From contig NZ_JAFBDZ010000001.1 of the NCBI RefSeq assembly GCF_016908495.1, positions 1,116,001-1,180,000 on the forward strand: a DNA stretch of 64,000 nucleotides, given 5' to 3'. Of this stretch, positions 26,928 to 37,160 are shown one piece after another. This DNA comes from Rossellomorea pakistanensis (GTDB lineage: Bacteria; Bacillota; Bacilli; Bacillales; Bacillaceae_B). The position numbers and the translations under genes were made by a program. Each line of letters starts with the position of its first letter. Positions within the stretch are counted from its first letter, which is position 1. Under the pieces are notes generated by a model that ran no database searches, had not been told where the DNA came from, and saw only the letters and a program-made list of their open reading frames with translations.

Positions 26928-27163
26928 ATGAAAAGTTCATCGACAAACTTTATCAGTAGATTAAAAAAACAAAAAGAAGATGCACTCGAGTATATCATTG
27001 ATGCATATATGCCACTTGTGAAAACCATTGCCACAAAAATTTTATACAATCGGCTTCATTTATTGATTCCGTTTTTGCAGTTACGGTTCTATTAGAAGTT
27101 GCTAATAAACATTCCTACCATAAGCAAAACTGCGAGTTTTGTCAGACTTATCACCTTTTTTAG
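26928..27163 (+). pseudogene. ECF sigma factor N-terminal remnant
   Basis: ATG at 26928 behind AAGGAGCAAAG gives MKSSSTNFISRLKKQKEDAL and then EYIIDAYMPLVKTIATKILYN, sigma-70 region 2.1 of an ECF factor. The sigma frame ends at about residue 42. A second frame through 27163 reads SVFAVTVLLEVANKHSYHKQ then NCEFCQTYHLF (a HxxxxxCxxC pattern), the end of some other gene. Two broken pieces are joined here. Unlike the intact sigma gene at 29069. Confidence 0.65.
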
Positions 27164-27362
27164 TTTCCTAAGACTAAAAAGGATTTATACAAGTATTCTA
27201 TCCGATTGCTTAATACCAATTATTTCAAAGCCAGAAGACTAACTTAATTCGTAATTTCCATTAATAAAGACGCTTACCTTATTAATTCTCCCATTTCTTT
27301 CCACACTTATAATATCTATGAATAGTGCTGTAATACGTTGCTTTTTGTAGTGATTTAAACCT

Positions 27363-27402
27363 GTAAAAAACAGACCAGCGTCTCCGCAAGTCTGTTTTTT
27401 AC
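27363..27402 (-). terminator. Terminator of second DinB gene
   Basis: 13-bp stem GTAAAAAACAGAC / GTCTGTTTTTTAC with a 14-base loop, 4 bp from the stop of the gene at 27406. Confidence 0.8.
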
Positions 27403-27405
27403 TGA

Positions 27406-27858
27406 TTATTTTAGATTTATATAAAGTGGCAAGTCGGTATGCCCCATCTCTCGAACATACACAAATAAGTTGCCTTTATGGTGAATTTCATGCTCAATTG
27501 CCATTTGCACCATTAGATGCCCAGTAACATTCATTCCGAAGATTTTTGACATGTCGATTTCACGATCCAGATCCTCTTTCGTTAGTGAAGCAAGAAGTTC
27601 TTTTGTTTTTTCAGTATAATCTTCACCTAACTGAGTCAAAGACTGCTGGGCTTCATCTAATTTCTCCAAAAATGGAGCTCCGTTTCCTTCTTTAACAGTC
27701 TTAATAAATTTATAATAAGAAGTATACATATGTGTGACCAATTTTTGTGCGCTCATAGACGTTTCTGTCGGTTGAAAATCATAATTGGATTCTTCAATTT
27801 TTCCAACTAACGTATTTGTAACAGTACGATGTGATATAAAATGACTAACAAGATTCAT
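27406..27858 (-). CDS. DinB-superfamily protein (second)
   Basis: 150 residues from the ATG at 27858 (site TTGGGGGC); two upstream in-frame ATGs are less well placed. DinB fold pattern: N-terminal MNLVSHFISHRTVTNTLVGK, central VTHMYTSYYKFIKTV and C-terminal IEHEIHHKGNLFVYVREMG, giving a three-histidine metal site (H in THMY and the HEIHH pair). This subtype is typical of the YfiT/DinB genes common in bacilli. It is a single-gene unit. Confidence 0.88.
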   Translation of the reverse strand: MNLVSHFISHRTVTNTLVGKIEESNYDFQPTETSMSAQKLVTHMYTSYYKFIKTVKEGNGAPFLEKLDEAQQSLTQLGEDYTEKTKELLASLTKEDLDREIDMSKIFGMNVTGHLMVQMAIEHEIHHKGNLFVYVREMGHTDLPLYINLK

Positions 27859-28052
27859 AATCATGCCCCCAATATTTTTATTATGTAACATGATTCCATA
27901 GTCTTATATTTCTAAAAAATTTGCAATTAAGATGCTTCTGTTCCTTTTAAAGCTTTTTTTCCTATTCTTTTCAAAATTAGATGGCACTGTCGAAACCCTA
28001 AAGACAAAGCAAAGACGATACTTCAATAATAGTATCGTCTATCTAATGTTAT

Positions 28053-29069
28053 TTAATTTATTATCTTGTCGTCTTTACTATAAATGGTGATGTGGTAAGG
28101 GTCGTTTTTAACCCTTGATTTCATTTGTTCTGATTTTAGAAAGTCATCAATGACTTTTTCAAGCTGTTGTGCAAATTTTTTTGCATTTCTGTCGGAACTA
28201 GATAAAGTGATAAACGCTTGAATCTCCGGTTCCGGATGAACAGAATAACCTACCATTCTCACCATGTATTCCTTTTTCCCTAATAAATCTTCATCAACAA
28301 TATTAAGAATTTCCATCCATCTTTTATCTTGTTCCCTTTTTTTCATGTTTATTTTTTTTAGCTTTACCGTATATTCTTCTTTAGTTTTTGACCATAGTAT
28401 ACTCTTAACTTCTCTTTTAATCTCTTCCGTTCGTTTCTCAGTGTCCGGTATGTCTATATTAACAACCTTTCGAGAAGAACTTAAACTTAGTTGTTCGAAA
28501 TGGTACTTTCCACGCAAATTATCAACGTCATCCAATAATTCAGCATCCTTTTTTAAGCTATTTCGCTCTTCTACAGACATATCAATCTTACGCTCTTTAT
28601 GTTTACTTACTTTAACAGTATAGGCATCATAATCTTTTGATTGTAATATGTCTTTTGTAATCTTTTCAACATCACCTTTAATTGTATCAAAATATGTATT
28701 CGAACCATCGATCCATATCTCGATTTCCTTTTTGCCATTATAAGAAATGCCCACTCCACTTACATTGTAACCCTTTTTCCTAAGCTTTTCGTGGATAACA
28801 GGAATGATATCTTTAGACTCAAAAATTTGTCCTAAATATGGAATTTTTGCCACCACTTTCGCCATAGTTGGAGAAACAAAAGCAGAACTTATGAATAATC
28901 CAAATAAAAGAACTGCTGCACTGCTAAAGTAGATTACTTTCTTACCAATACTTCGTTGATTTTTTTTACCTCTTTTGATGGCATATTCAATCGCTCGATC
29001 CAATTTTTCTTCAGGAATTTTTATTTTGTCCACCTCTTTTTTAACGTTGTTGGAAAAATTATCGTTCAT
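28053..29069 (-). CDS. Anti-sigma-factor-like membrane protein (DUF4030 type)
   Basis: 338 residues. A short cytoplasmic N-terminus (NDNFSNNVKKEVDKIKIPEE) is followed by one membrane helix (VIYFSSAAVLLFGLFISSAF, residues 43-62), then a long extracytoplasmic part with repeated beta-alpha segments containing a tripled motif (IDGSNTYFDTIKGDVEKITK; VNIDIPDTEKRTEEIKREV). The ATG overlaps the sigma stop codon (TGATG), the standard sigma/anti-sigma coupling. By position it is the anti-sigma factor for the gene at 29069; the signal is unknown. Confidence 0.82.
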   Translation of the reverse strand: MNDNFSNNVKKEVDKIKIPEEKLDRAIEYAIKRGKKNQRSIGKKVIYFSSAAVLLFGLFISSAFVSPTMAKVVAKIPYLGQIFESKDIIPVIHEKLRKKGYNVSGVGISYNGKKEIEIWIDGSNTYFDTIKGDVEKITKDILQSKDYDAYTVKVSKHKERKIDMSVEERNSLKKDAELLDDVDNLRGKYHFEQLSLSSSRKVVNIDIPDTEKRTEEIKREVKSILWSKTKEEYTVKLKKINMKKREQDKRWMEILNIVDEDLLGKKEYMVRMVGYSVHPEPEIQAFITLSSSDRNAKKFAQQLEKVIDDFLKSEQMKSRVKNDPYHITIYSKDDKIIN

Positions 29070-29584
29070 CAGATACACTCCTCTTTTAAATCCGATTTCA
29101 ATTGATTAATGGCTCTGTGCAATCGAGTTTTGACAGTTCCTTCAGGACACTGCAAAATTTCAGCAATTTGTTTTATAGAAAGATCTTTGTAATATCTAAA
29201 AATAATCACTGTTTTATAGTGCACTTCTAATCGATCAATTGCTTCTATTAAGTCTAATTTGTCTTCCATTCGTAGATTCTGATCACTGCGAAATCCATCA
29301 ACATCACTATAGGGAATCGTACGGTTGTTTTTCTTAATAAAATCCAAAGCCGTATTAATTAAAATTCTTGATATCCACGTAGAAAAATAATGAGGATCTT
29401 TTAGTTGTTTGATTGATATAAATGCTTTGTAAATTGTATCTTGTACAATATCAAGGACATCATCTTCATTTTTTACGTATAAATAGGCCATACGAAAGAG
29501 TTTGTTCTTTTCATCTTGAATCAACTCCTGAAATGCTTTTTCATTTCCTCGTTTTGCCTTTTTGATTTTTTTCTCAACTGACAT
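29069..29584 (-). CDS. ECF RNA polymerase sigma factor
   Basis: 171 residues. Region 2 with FQELIQDEKNKLFRMAYLYV and DVLDIVQDTIYKAF, and region 4 with YKTVIIFRYYKDLSIKQIAE then GTVKTRLHRAINQLK (helix-turn-helix for the -35 element). ATG at 29584 with site GAGGTGAG. It is cotranscribed and translationally coupled with the membrane protein downstream. The -35/-10 preference cannot be derived from the window with certainty. Confidence 0.94.
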   Translation of the reverse strand: MSVEKKIKKAKRGNEKAFQELIQDEKNKLFRMAYLYVKNEDDVLDIVQDTIYKAFISIKQLKDPHYFSTWISRILINTALDFIKKNNRTIPYSDVDGFRSDQNLRMEDKLDLIEAIDRLEVHYKTVIIFRYYKDLSIKQIAEILQCPEGTVKTRLHRAINQLKSDLKEECI

Positions 29585-29630
29585 GTACTCACCTCTTTTT
29601 TCTAACCGTTAGACAATCCATACTACAAAA

Positions 29631-29724
29631 ACGTTTCAAAAAAATAAAATAAATAAAAAAAACCCATCAATATTACGATGGGAGTTGTTCTTATTCCATT
29701 ATAGCGCCCTTTAATAGAATAACG
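29631..29724. repeat. GCGCCC hairpin repeat, copy 4
   Basis: Shortened body (ACGTTTCAAAAAAATAAAA), terminator stem CCCATC/GATGGG (29663-29682) and right hairpin CTTATTCCATTATAGCGCCC then TTTAATAGAATAA. It lies 47 bp upstream of the sigma gene and on the 3' side of the phosphodiesterase pseudogene. Confidence 0.82.
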
Positions 29725-29856
29725 ACTGACGCTTTTAAACAACTTTATTGTCACTTTAACATTTAATAACATAGGTTTTTGAATTAATAATTTTCAAACA
29801 ATGAAAAAATAGCAACCTGGATATTAAACTAGAAATTAAACCCTCTTTTTTAAACC

Positions 29857-31443
29857 CTATTCTAAGAGATCCAATATCCATGTTTTCAAATCAACAATAC
29901 GCAAATGGTCTATGCTTTTATTGGTTCCTGTTACAATAATAGGTGTAAGAGAGTCATTTTTATGCATAGAACCATGTGCACCTCCACCAGTATGTTCAGG
30001 AGAACTTTCTCCAATAAATTCGTAGCCAGGTTTGGCATCCAATATTAGAAAATCTTCTTTTTGTGAATGAATAGCACCATACAATCTTGCTAATCCATCT
30101 GGATAATCACCATATTTTATTTGACTATTATTATCTATAGCCAGATCAAGAATTGAGCTATTTCCTTTTATAGACCAAGTTTGATTATAAACATCTTTAA
30201 AAGCTCCTTCGGGTTTGAATTTAAAAGTCCCTTCTTGATCTCCTGATATCACTTGAATCATTTCGTTTTTCTTCCATGCAATCCATGCTATACGCTCATC
30301 TGCTTAACCTACTTGCAATATCTTGCAGAGAAAAATCCTCACTAATCTTATAAATATATGCCATTCGTTCATTTGCTGTAATAACAAGATCATCTTTATT
30401 ACGAACAGGCTCATCAAGCTTTAAAATATTGTAGTTCGAAAGAGCTTTTCGTAAATCAATTAATGCTTCATCTTTGTTTTTTTTAATGGATGATTGTTTG
30501 CTGTCTCCAATGATAATCCAAATCATATTATCAAGGGCCGTGTTCCAATTTGGAAAAACATTTAATATTTCCTGTAAATTCTTATCAATTTCCTCAATTC
30601 CTTCAGTCGTCATAGGTCCCTTTCTATGAACGACATGATCATTTACCGGAAAGTACATGATCGTAAATTCAGGAAGGATGTTATTCTCTAAAAGATATTT
30701 TAATTCTTGAGCTGCAAATGCATCATTGAGCCCTAGCCGATTTACTAAATGTTTATTTTTTTCATCCTGACGAATAAAAGCACCAACTGACAACATCTTT
30801 GGTCCAAAGGTTTTATATTGATCCGGTAAGGCAGTAGTTTTCGCTAAGACCTTTGGAATCTTAAGAGCGTGTTCATAATTTCCACGGTAAATGATAGAGT
30901 TAATAGAAGCTGTTTGTTTCCCTCTTTTGTCTAATACTTCATGAAGGGTTTTCACATTGGGACTAAGATCCACATTATTAAATTGGTATAAAGTATCTTC
31001 AGCAAACTGAGAAACCCCAATATTTACCATTTTAAAAAACCATTTCCATAATTAATAATACGCTGTTCACCTTCGTCATACCATACAAGTCCAGGGATTT
31101 TATGTTTATCGGGGTAAGAACCCGTTATTAAAGAGCTATCAATTGTAACTGACATGGTTGGATAAGAACTGACTAAGTTATTATTATAACGGCCATGATT
31201 CAAAAAAAATGCCAGGGCGGACGCTTTATTCTCTTGAATCGCTTTCTTTAAAGGTTCTTCCATCAATGAATCAATGATAAGAAGGACAATTTTAGGGGAG
31301 GTTTTATTATTTGTTTGAATAGCAATAGGGGTATCTTGCCTTTCGATATTTTTATGAAGAGAGCAGCCAATTAATGGGATGGAAAGGAGTACAATAAAAA
31401 TCGAACGAAATCCCATCATCATTCCACCTTCGTGTTTTATCAT
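29857..31443 (-). pseudogene. Alkaline-phosphatase-superfamily phosphodiesterase lipoprotein, two frameshifts
   Basis: Three consecutive frames belong to one gene. 31024-31443 has a lipoprotein signal (LSIPLIGC) and the metal-site start IVLLIIDSLMEEPLKKAI, SSYPTMSVTIDSSLITGSYP. 30296-31030 has the middle, with MYFPVNDHVVHRKGPMT. 29857-30261 has the end, with EHTGGGAHGSMHKND (histidine metal ligands). The frame changes at 31024-31030, within TTTTTTAAAATGG, and again near 30300. Full length would be about 530 residues, similar to the type I phosphodiesterase/nucleotide pyrophosphatase proteins. In the first part Thr of SYPTMS is the likely nucleophile. Confidence 0.82.
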
Positions 31444-31670
31444 TTTTATTCGTCCTTTATTCTTAACGATTTCTTCACTTTATATGAATTTTATTTATGG
31501 AGAACAAGGTAGGTATACAGTATGACAAACAATAACCTTAAAAAAAGGTAGAAATTGAAAATTTGCAGTATAGAAAAAAATTCTGTTGAACAAATTAAAA
31601 TTATCTATACGTTTCATTATGTAGGAAAATATCGTTATTTCTATCAAGAAAGGAGTTCTTCAAACAAATC

Positions 31671-31778
31671 ATGGTAGAATTTATTAGGAATCTTACTGAA
31701 AAAATAAAGCAAATGATTGTAGGGGTATTTGAATTTTATTGTGAAGATTCTTTAGAAGAAACGAAAAAAAATAATTAG
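31671..31778 (+). CDS. Small hypothetical peptide, 35 residues
   Basis: ATG at 31671 behind AAGGAG; product MVEFIRNLTEKIKQMIVGVF, then EFYCEDSLEETKKNN. Strong ribosome-binding site and a terminator 13 bp downstream support a real small gene. No family recognised; the amphipathic N-terminal half could bind membrane (inference). Confidence 0.5.
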   Translation: MVEFIRNLTEKIKQMIVGVFEFYCEDSLEETKKNN

Positions 31779-31790
31779 TTTTTCAAACGA

Positions 31791-31829
31791 AAATCCCTCA
31801 TTTCAACTAAACAATGAAATAAGGGATTT
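31791..31829. terminator. Terminator between the small ORF and the first lipid-kinase gene
   Basis: Stem AAATCCCT..TTTCA / TGAAA..AGGGATTT followed by a T run; can serve both converging genes. Confidence 0.75.
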
Positions 31830-31845
31830 TTTTATTCTTTAATTC

Positions 31846-32742
31846 TCAAATAACATATAAAGCACTTGGTTCAATTCTAATTCGGGCAGGAGTTTGACCA
31901 ATCATTTCTCCGTCCCCATGTACCAGCATTGGGGTCGATGAATATATTTCCAACTCTTTTCCTTTGATTATCTGTATTGAAGGGGAGGAGGTATGATTTC
32001 CTTTAAAAACTAATGGAAATACACGTATAAATTCCCACTTAGACATTCCTTGAACAATACATATATCAAATAAACCATCATTACTTTCGGCCTTTGGACA
32101 AATTGCTAGTCCTCCACCGTAAAAGGGTAAATTGGCAACTGCAATTAGCCATACCTTTGGAATCTCGTATAGTTTCTGATCAATCATTAAGGAGATATCC
32201 ATGGGCTTATAACGGAATAATACATTTATAGCACTGATGATGTATGAGATTTGCCCCATCCGGACGAAATTAAGTAATTTTTTATATATTGATATATTCG
32301 TCGTCTGGGCTACTTCACCGTCAAATCCTATACCTGACACGGTACCAAAATAGGTAGAATTTACATAACCGATATCGATAATTTTTGGTTTCCCACTTAA
32401 TATACGCTCTAACGCTTTATCATGTTTTAATGGTATACCTAGTCCTCTTGAAAAATCATTTCCTGAGCCAGCAGGAATAATTCCTAAAGGTGTATTCGTA
32501 CCGACTAATCCATTAATCACTTCATGGATAGTTCCATCGCCACCTACTACAACTATCACAGTGACTTTTTCCTTATTGATAAGTTCTTGAACTAATAAAG
32601 TGGCGTGTTTTGGTTTCTGTGTAAAATGAACACAGTAATAAACGTTTTTTTCTTGAAGTTTTTTTTCAATTTGATACCAAACTTTAAGAGCTTTGCCATT
32701 ACCCGAAACTTTATTAACAATAAAACAATACAAACATCTCAC
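31846..32742 (-). CDS. Diacylglycerol kinase family lipid kinase (first)
   Basis: 298 residues from the GTG at 32742; a TTG at 32733 (MYCFIVNKVSGNGKA) is an equally good start behind AGGTGAG. DAGK catalytic domain: VNKVSGNGKA near residue 10, nucleotide loop VVVGGDGTIHEVINGL near 68-83, GIIPAGSGNDFSRGLG near 93-108 and LVHGDGE at the C-terminal end. It phosphorylates diacylglycerol or a related lipid with ATP at the membrane face. A second member of the family is next to it; the two are only distantly alike. Confidence 0.92.
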   Translation of the reverse strand: MRCLYCFIVNKVSGNGKALKVWYQIEKKLQEKNVYYCVHFTQKPKHATLLVQELINKEKVTVIVVVGGDGTIHEVINGLVGTNTPLGIIPAGSGNDFSRGLGIPLKHDKALERILSGKPKIIDIGYVNSTYFGTVSGIGFDGEVAQTTNISIYKKLLNFVRMGQISYIISAINVLFRYKPMDISLMIDQKLYEIPKVWLIAVANLPFYGGGLAICPKAESNDGLFDICIVQGMSKWEFIRVFPLVFKGNHTSSPSIQIIKGKELEIYSSTPMLVHGDGEMIGQTPARIRIEPSALYVI

Positions 32743-32811
32743 CTAATTATAAATTTTTAACAAAATTATAGCCTACTTTACTTGTAAATATACAAGCATA
32801 TTAAGGCGTTC

Positions 32812-33723
32812 TTAGTTTGAAGTTGAACTAAAAACATGAAGATGCTGGGGCAATACCTTAAAATGTAGACTTTTTACATCAACCTTTTCGCCATCAAGAT
32901 TGAGAGCGAAGGCCTCTGGAATCGTAAAGTGACCAGATTTTATTTTTTTATGATGTATTATTGATGGTTTGTTAGAAATGTTGAGCATTTTTACAAGTAA
33001 TGAAAAAAACAGCTGTAATCGATTGGTTTTTTTACAGGTGAGTAGATGAAAATAATCATCATTATGTTTAGTATCCTTAAAAAGTTGCTCAAAAGGACCA
33101 ACTGCGTTTCCGTTCATGATTAAAAATAATGAGAGATCTGAAATTACTTCATTTGGGGAGATATCAACAGAAATAGTATCCGATTGTTTTGTCAAAAAAA
33201 GTGTTTTAAGAAAATAAAGGCCATAGGCCCATTCACCCAAAAAGGATTTTAGAGAAGGAGAGGTTTTATAGGTAATATCTGATAACCAGCCCCCTGCTGC
33301 TATATTCGAGAAGTATCGATCACCAATTTTTCCGATGGCAATAGGTTTTGTATTACCTCTTTCAATAATTGATAGATTTTGAATTATATCGCAAGACATA
33401 CCTATATGTTTTGAAAATTCATTACTCGTTCCAAATGGAAATACCCCTACAGTTGGTCTATATTCTTCCTCAGCTAAAAATTGAAGTGCTTGGTTTACTG
33501 TACCATCACCACCGGCTATAAAGATTGCATCCCATCTGTTTTGACATGCTCTTTTAATAGGGTTATCAGTGTTATTGAACATCCCTTCTTGATGAACCGT
33601 TACTTGGTAACCGAGTTCTGAAAGTTTTTTCAATAACATCGGAAAGGCTTTATGAGATCCCCTTTTTCCAGAAAACGGGTTATAAACCATTAATGCCTGT
33701 TTGTTTATTGTGTTCATAGTCAA
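32812..33723 (-). CDS. Diacylglycerol kinase family lipid kinase (second)
   Basis: 303 residues. MVYNPFSGKRGSHKAFPMLL, then FIAGGDGTVNQALQFLA near 82-98 and VGVFPFGTSNEFSKHIG near 106-122; the usual GSGNDFA is changed to GTSNEFS. LNLDGEKVDVKSLHF closes the domain. This variant resembles YegS/BmrU-like kinases. It lies 69 bp upstream of the first kinase on the same strand and is divergent from the dehydrogenase gene. The substrate is not evident. Confidence 0.9.
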   Translation of the reverse strand: MTMNTINKQALMVYNPFSGKRGSHKAFPMLLKKLSELGYQVTVHQEGMFNNTDNPIKRACQNRWDAIFIAGGDGTVNQALQFLAEEEYRPTVGVFPFGTSNEFSKHIGMSCDIIQNLSIIERGNTKPIAIGKIGDRYFSNIAAGGWLSDITYKTSPSLKSFLGEWAYGLYFLKTLFLTKQSDTISVDISPNEVISDLSLFLIMNGNAVGPFEQLFKDTKHNDDYFHLLTCKKTNRLQLFFSLLVKMLNISNKPSIIHHKKIKSGHFTIPEAFALNLDGEKVDVKSLHFKVLPQHLHVFSSTSN

Positions 33724-33900
33724 ATCCTCCGATCCGTAAGATCTTAAACATTATAACCACAATACTAGCTTTCTCATTTTCACTTCAAAACACGTTTCTT
33801 ATTTCAGGAAAAATTTTTCCATATTTTTTTAAAAAAATGAATAATAAGGAAATCGTTGGAGAAGTTATTATTTAAAACCGTTGAAGAAACTAGGTGATAC

Positions 33901-35127
33901 ATGTTGAAAGCTTTGCAATTCGATTATAAAATTCCCAACTATATCTTTAGTAAAATATTCGGAAGTTTTAATCCTTCTGCTTATTGGAATTCTCGGCTAT
34001 CTTGTTTACGATTTCAGGAACAATCAGAGCCGGAGCTTCCGAATGAAAATTGGGTGAAAGTAAAGGTGAAGTATGGCGGTATTTGTGGTAGTGATCTTAA
34101 TCTTCTTTTTCTAAATGATAGTCCTGCTACTTCACCATTTGTTTCGTTTCCATTTACTATCGGCCATGAAATCGTAGGAGAAATTGTGGAAGTAGGTTCA
34201 CAAGTTACTGAATTAAATAGGGGAGATCGAGTTGTTATAGACCCGATTTTGTCGTGTGAATCGAGAGATATAGAACATCCATGTCCCGCATGCCTTAAGG
34301 GTAATTTTAGTTTGTGTATATATAAAACTGAAGGAGACCTGTCACCAGGTTTGTTAATAGGAGCTTGTCGTGACACAGGTGGCGGATGGAGTTCATATAT
34401 AGTCGCTCACAAAAGCCAAGCATTTAAACTCCCTACAGCTGTGAATGATTTAAATGGCGTGATGATAGAGCCTTTTAGCTGTGCTTTACATAGTGTTTTA
34501 AGAAATCCACCAAGTAAAAATGACACTGTATTGGTCATCGGAGGAGGAGTAATAGGGATATGTGTCATTGCGGCTATTCGAGCACTGGAAATCCCTTGCA
34601 GAATTGTTGCATTAGTAAAACATCAATTTCAAGCTGAATTGGCGGTCAATTATGGGGCGAACAATATAATCCAGCTAAGAAAACAAACTTATGTAGATGA
34701 CCTAACAAAATCTCTTAATGGAAAGGTATTAAAACCACTTTTTGGTCCTGAGGTAATACAAGGAGGTGCAGATATTGTCTTTGAATGTGTTGGAAAAAAA
34801 CAGAGTATCAATGATGCACTTCGATTCTCTAAAAACGGTGGAAAAGTTGTTCTGTTGGGTCTAGCCGGTATAATAGACGGAATTGATTGGACGACAGTTT
34901 GGCTTAATGAGTTAGATGTCAAAGGAAGCTTTGCTTATAGTACTGAGGTGTTTCAAGGAAAAAGAACACGAACATTTGACATAGCAATTGAATTAATGCT
35001 TGCTGGAAAAGTCGACCTATCACCATTGGTTACTCACAGATTTCCAATAGAAGATTACCGAAATGCTCTTGGTACTGCTTCAAATAAGAAAAATCGTGCA
35101 GCAATCAAAGTGGTTTTTGAACCGTAA
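33901..35127 (+). CDS. Zinc-dependent medium-chain alcohol dehydrogenase
   Basis: 408 residues, longer than the usual ~350 because of a ~50-residue N-terminal extension (NYIFSKIFGSFNPSAYWNSR). Catalytic zinc region GGICGSDLN and GHEIVGEIVEVG; structural-zinc cysteine cluster HPCPACLKGNFSLC; Rossmann motif VIGGGVIGICV. ATG at 33901 follows AGGTGATAC. It heads a plus-strand row with the aldolase and lgt genes. It is likely to oxidise or reduce a polyol or hydroxy compound (family-level inference). Confidence 0.9.
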   Translation: MLKALQFDYKIPNYIFSKIFGSFNPSAYWNSRLSCLRFQEQSEPELPNENWVKVKVKYGGICGSDLNLLFLNDSPATSPFVSFPFTIGHEIVGEIVEVGSQVTELNRGDRVVIDPILSCESRDIEHPCPACLKGNFSLCIYKTEGDLSPGLLIGACRDTGGGWSSYIVAHKSQAFKLPTAVNDLNGVMIEPFSCALHSVLRNPPSKNDTVLVIGGGVIGICVIAAIRALEIPCRIVALVKHQFQAELAVNYGANNIIQLRKQTYVDDLTKSLNGKVLKPLFGPEVIQGGADIVFECVGKKQSINDALRFSKNGGKVVLLGLAGIIDGIDWTTVWLNELDVKGSFAYSTEVFQGKRTRTFDIAIELMLAGKVDLSPLVTHRFPIEDYRNALGTASNKKNRAAIKVVFEP

Positions 35128-35158
35128 CAATTTGATAGAAAGTAGGAGGAAGACAAAA

Positions 35159-36244
35159 ATGAAGAACTTTACAATAACAGGTGGAGAAAAAACTCCTTTT
35201 CTCACATGGTATACGGAAGGATTAAAGGAAAAATTTTCAACTGAAGGATACGAGTTTTGTGAAGAACCAGTTGATGATATTAGGATTGTATTTAATGTGA
35301 TCGAACAAGAAAAACCACGTCCGTTTCGTAGAAAGGCACAAGCGACTTTTGTCGTATCTATACTAGAGAAAAATGAAGAACCGGAAAATATATTTGAAAC
35401 TGCATATCCATATCTAATTAGATCTTTAGCAAACCATTTAATTTTCATTGTGAATAATAAGGAAAAAACAGATGTTTATTTTATTACTCCTGAACAAGGA
35501 TTTTACAAATTAAGTTATCAAAGTGAAGAAAAAGACTTTTTCCAAAAGATTTATGAAAGATTAGAACCGGTCGCATCGGCTCAATTAGTCATTGACAATC
35601 ATTTTGCAAATAATTTGGATCAAAATTTATGGAATGGTAATAATATCACACAAAAAATGTACGCATCAGGCAAAAAATTAGATGAAATGAATTTATTACC
35701 TGCACCCTTTCCACTTGATAAATATTTGTCATCTCGTGATATGCGCCAGTTAAAAAAACTATACGGTATAGGTGGACTTAGCTATGGGAATCTAAGTAGC
35801 CGACACGATGATAAAAGCTTTTGGATGAGCGCTAGCGGTGTCAACAAAGCTAATATGCGAGTAATTGGCCAAGATATTTTATATATCAATGGGTATAATC
35901 CAAAAAAAAATGCAATGGAAATAAGTGTTCCTCCACGTATTTCTCCAAAAAGAGCATCTGTTGATGCAATTGAGCATTGGATGATTTATAAAGAGCATCC
36001 AAAAGTGGGTGCGATTGTTCATATTCATGCATGGATGGATGGTATAACAGCAACGGAAATTAATTACCCTTGCGGTACGATTCAATTGGCGGAAACTGTA
36101 GCAGATCTAGTACGAAGGGCCGATGATCCATCTAGAGCAGTCATTGGACTTAAGAATCACGGTCTAACTATTACAGGTCGTGATTTAGATGACATCTTTG
36201 AGCGTATTGAAGGACAAGTTATAACCCAAGTGCCAAGTGCATAA
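35159..36244 (+). CDS. Class II aldolase/adducin family protein with N-terminal extension
   Basis: 361 residues from the ATG at 35159, preceded by AGTAGGAGGAAG. The C-terminal ~170 residues are a class II aldolase/epimerase domain: GGLSYGNLSSRHDD, SASGVNKANMRV, zinc site IVHIHAWMDG, GTIQLAETVADLV and LKNHGLTITG. The first ~190 residues (MKNFTITGGEKTPFLTWYTE) match no domain I know. It starts 31 bp after the dehydrogenase, in one operon. A retro-aldol or decarboxylase-like step after the dehydrogenase is plausible. Confidence 0.88.
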   Translation: MKNFTITGGEKTPFLTWYTEGLKEKFSTEGYEFCEEPVDDIRIVFNVIEQEKPRPFRRKAQATFVVSILEKNEEPENIFETAYPYLIRSLANHLIFIVNNKEKTDVYFITPEQGFYKLSYQSEEKDFFQKIYERLEPVASAQLVIDNHFANNLDQNLWNGNNITQKMYASGKKLDEMNLLPAPFPLDKYLSSRDMRQLKKLYGIGGLSYGNLSSRHDDKSFWMSASGVNKANMRVIGQDILYINGYNPKKNAMEISVPPRISPKRASVDAIEHWMIYKEHPKVGAIVHIHAWMDGITATEINYPCGTIQLAETVADLVRRADDPSRAVIGLKNHGLTITGRDLDDIFERIEGQVITQVPSA

Positions 36245-36328
36245 AAAGGTGTGATTTAGAGTTAACAAATAAATATCGAAGGGAATCTTATGCTTAGAGT
36301 CTTTTATGGTGTGAGGAGTGAGAATATG

Positions 36329-37159
36329 GAAACTACGATTGAACCTATCGATAGGGTTGCGATCACTCTCGGCCCGTTCCAAATATACTGGTACGGTGCA
36401 ATTATCATGTCCGGGGCCTTAATTGGTCTCTGGCTAGCCATGCGTGAAAGCGAGCGACGTTTTTTGCCAAAAGACACCTTTGTGGATCTCGTCATTTTTG
36501 CGCTTCCAATTTCTATCCTATTTGCACGCGCTTATTTCGTGATTTTTAAATGGGAATATTATTCCGCACATCCCAATAAAATTATTGCTATCTGGGAAGG
36601 CGGACTAGCCATGCACGGTGTACTAATCGGTGCAGTATTAACGATAATAGTGTTTGCAAAGATACGTAAAATTTCGTTCTGGAAACTTGTTGACATTTTA
36701 GCACCAAGCCTGATTCTAGCTCAGGCAATTGGACGCTGGGGAAATTTTATCAATCAGGAAGCCCACGGGGGACCCGTCCCCCGTGAATTTCTCGAAAATC
36801 TGTATTTACCTAATTTTATTATTAACCAGATGTATATAGAGGGAACGTATTATCATCCTACATTTTTATACGAGTCTTTATGGAATTTTGGAGGATTTAT
36901 CGTATTGATGTCCCTACGACGTGCAAATTTAAGACGTGGTGAATTATTTTTAACATACATCATCTACTACTCGTTCGGGCGTTTCTTTATAGAAGGAATG
37001 AGAACGGATAGCTTAATGCTAATGGAATATTTACGGATGGCACAAGTCATTTCCGTCGTATTAATTTTTGTGTCAAGCCTGACAATCTGGTACCGCCGAA
37101 AAAAAGGATATTCAGATATTCGCTATCTAGATAATGGTGTGATAGAATTGAGGGATTGA
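36329..37159 (+). CDS. lgt: Prolipoprotein diacylglyceryl transferase (additional Lgt)
   Basis: 276 residues from the ATG at 36329 (site GAGGAGTGAGAAT). Seven membrane helices; the Lgt signature [14 protein letters not shown] lies near residue 135, with [14 protein letters not shown] before it and [13 protein letters not shown] later. It transfers diacylglyceryl from phosphatidylglycerol to prolipoprotein cysteines. The housekeeping lgt of bacilli sits beside hprK elsewhere, so this is probably a second copy. The nearby lipid kinases could recycle or supply related lipids (inference). Confidence 0.93.
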   Translation, partial: ETTIEPIDRVAITLGPFQIYWYGAIIMSGALIGLWLAMRESERRFLPKDTFVDLVIFALPISILFARAYFVIFKWEYYSAHPNKIIAIWEGGLAMHGVLIGAVLTIIVFAKIRKISFWKLVDILAPSLILAQAIGRWGNFINQEAHGGPVPREFLENLYLPNFIINQMYIEGTYYHPTFLYESLWNFGGFIVLMSLRRANLRRGELFLTYIIYYSFGRFFIEGMRTDSLMLMEYLRMAQVISVVLIFVSSLTIWYRRKKGYSDIRYLDNGVIELRD

Positions 37160-37160
37160 T

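Noticed and set aside
31015-31035. Programmed frameshift at TTTTTTAAAATGG in the phosphodiesterase gene
   Set aside because: A second, unrelated frameshift near 30300 in the same gene makes simple decay more likely.
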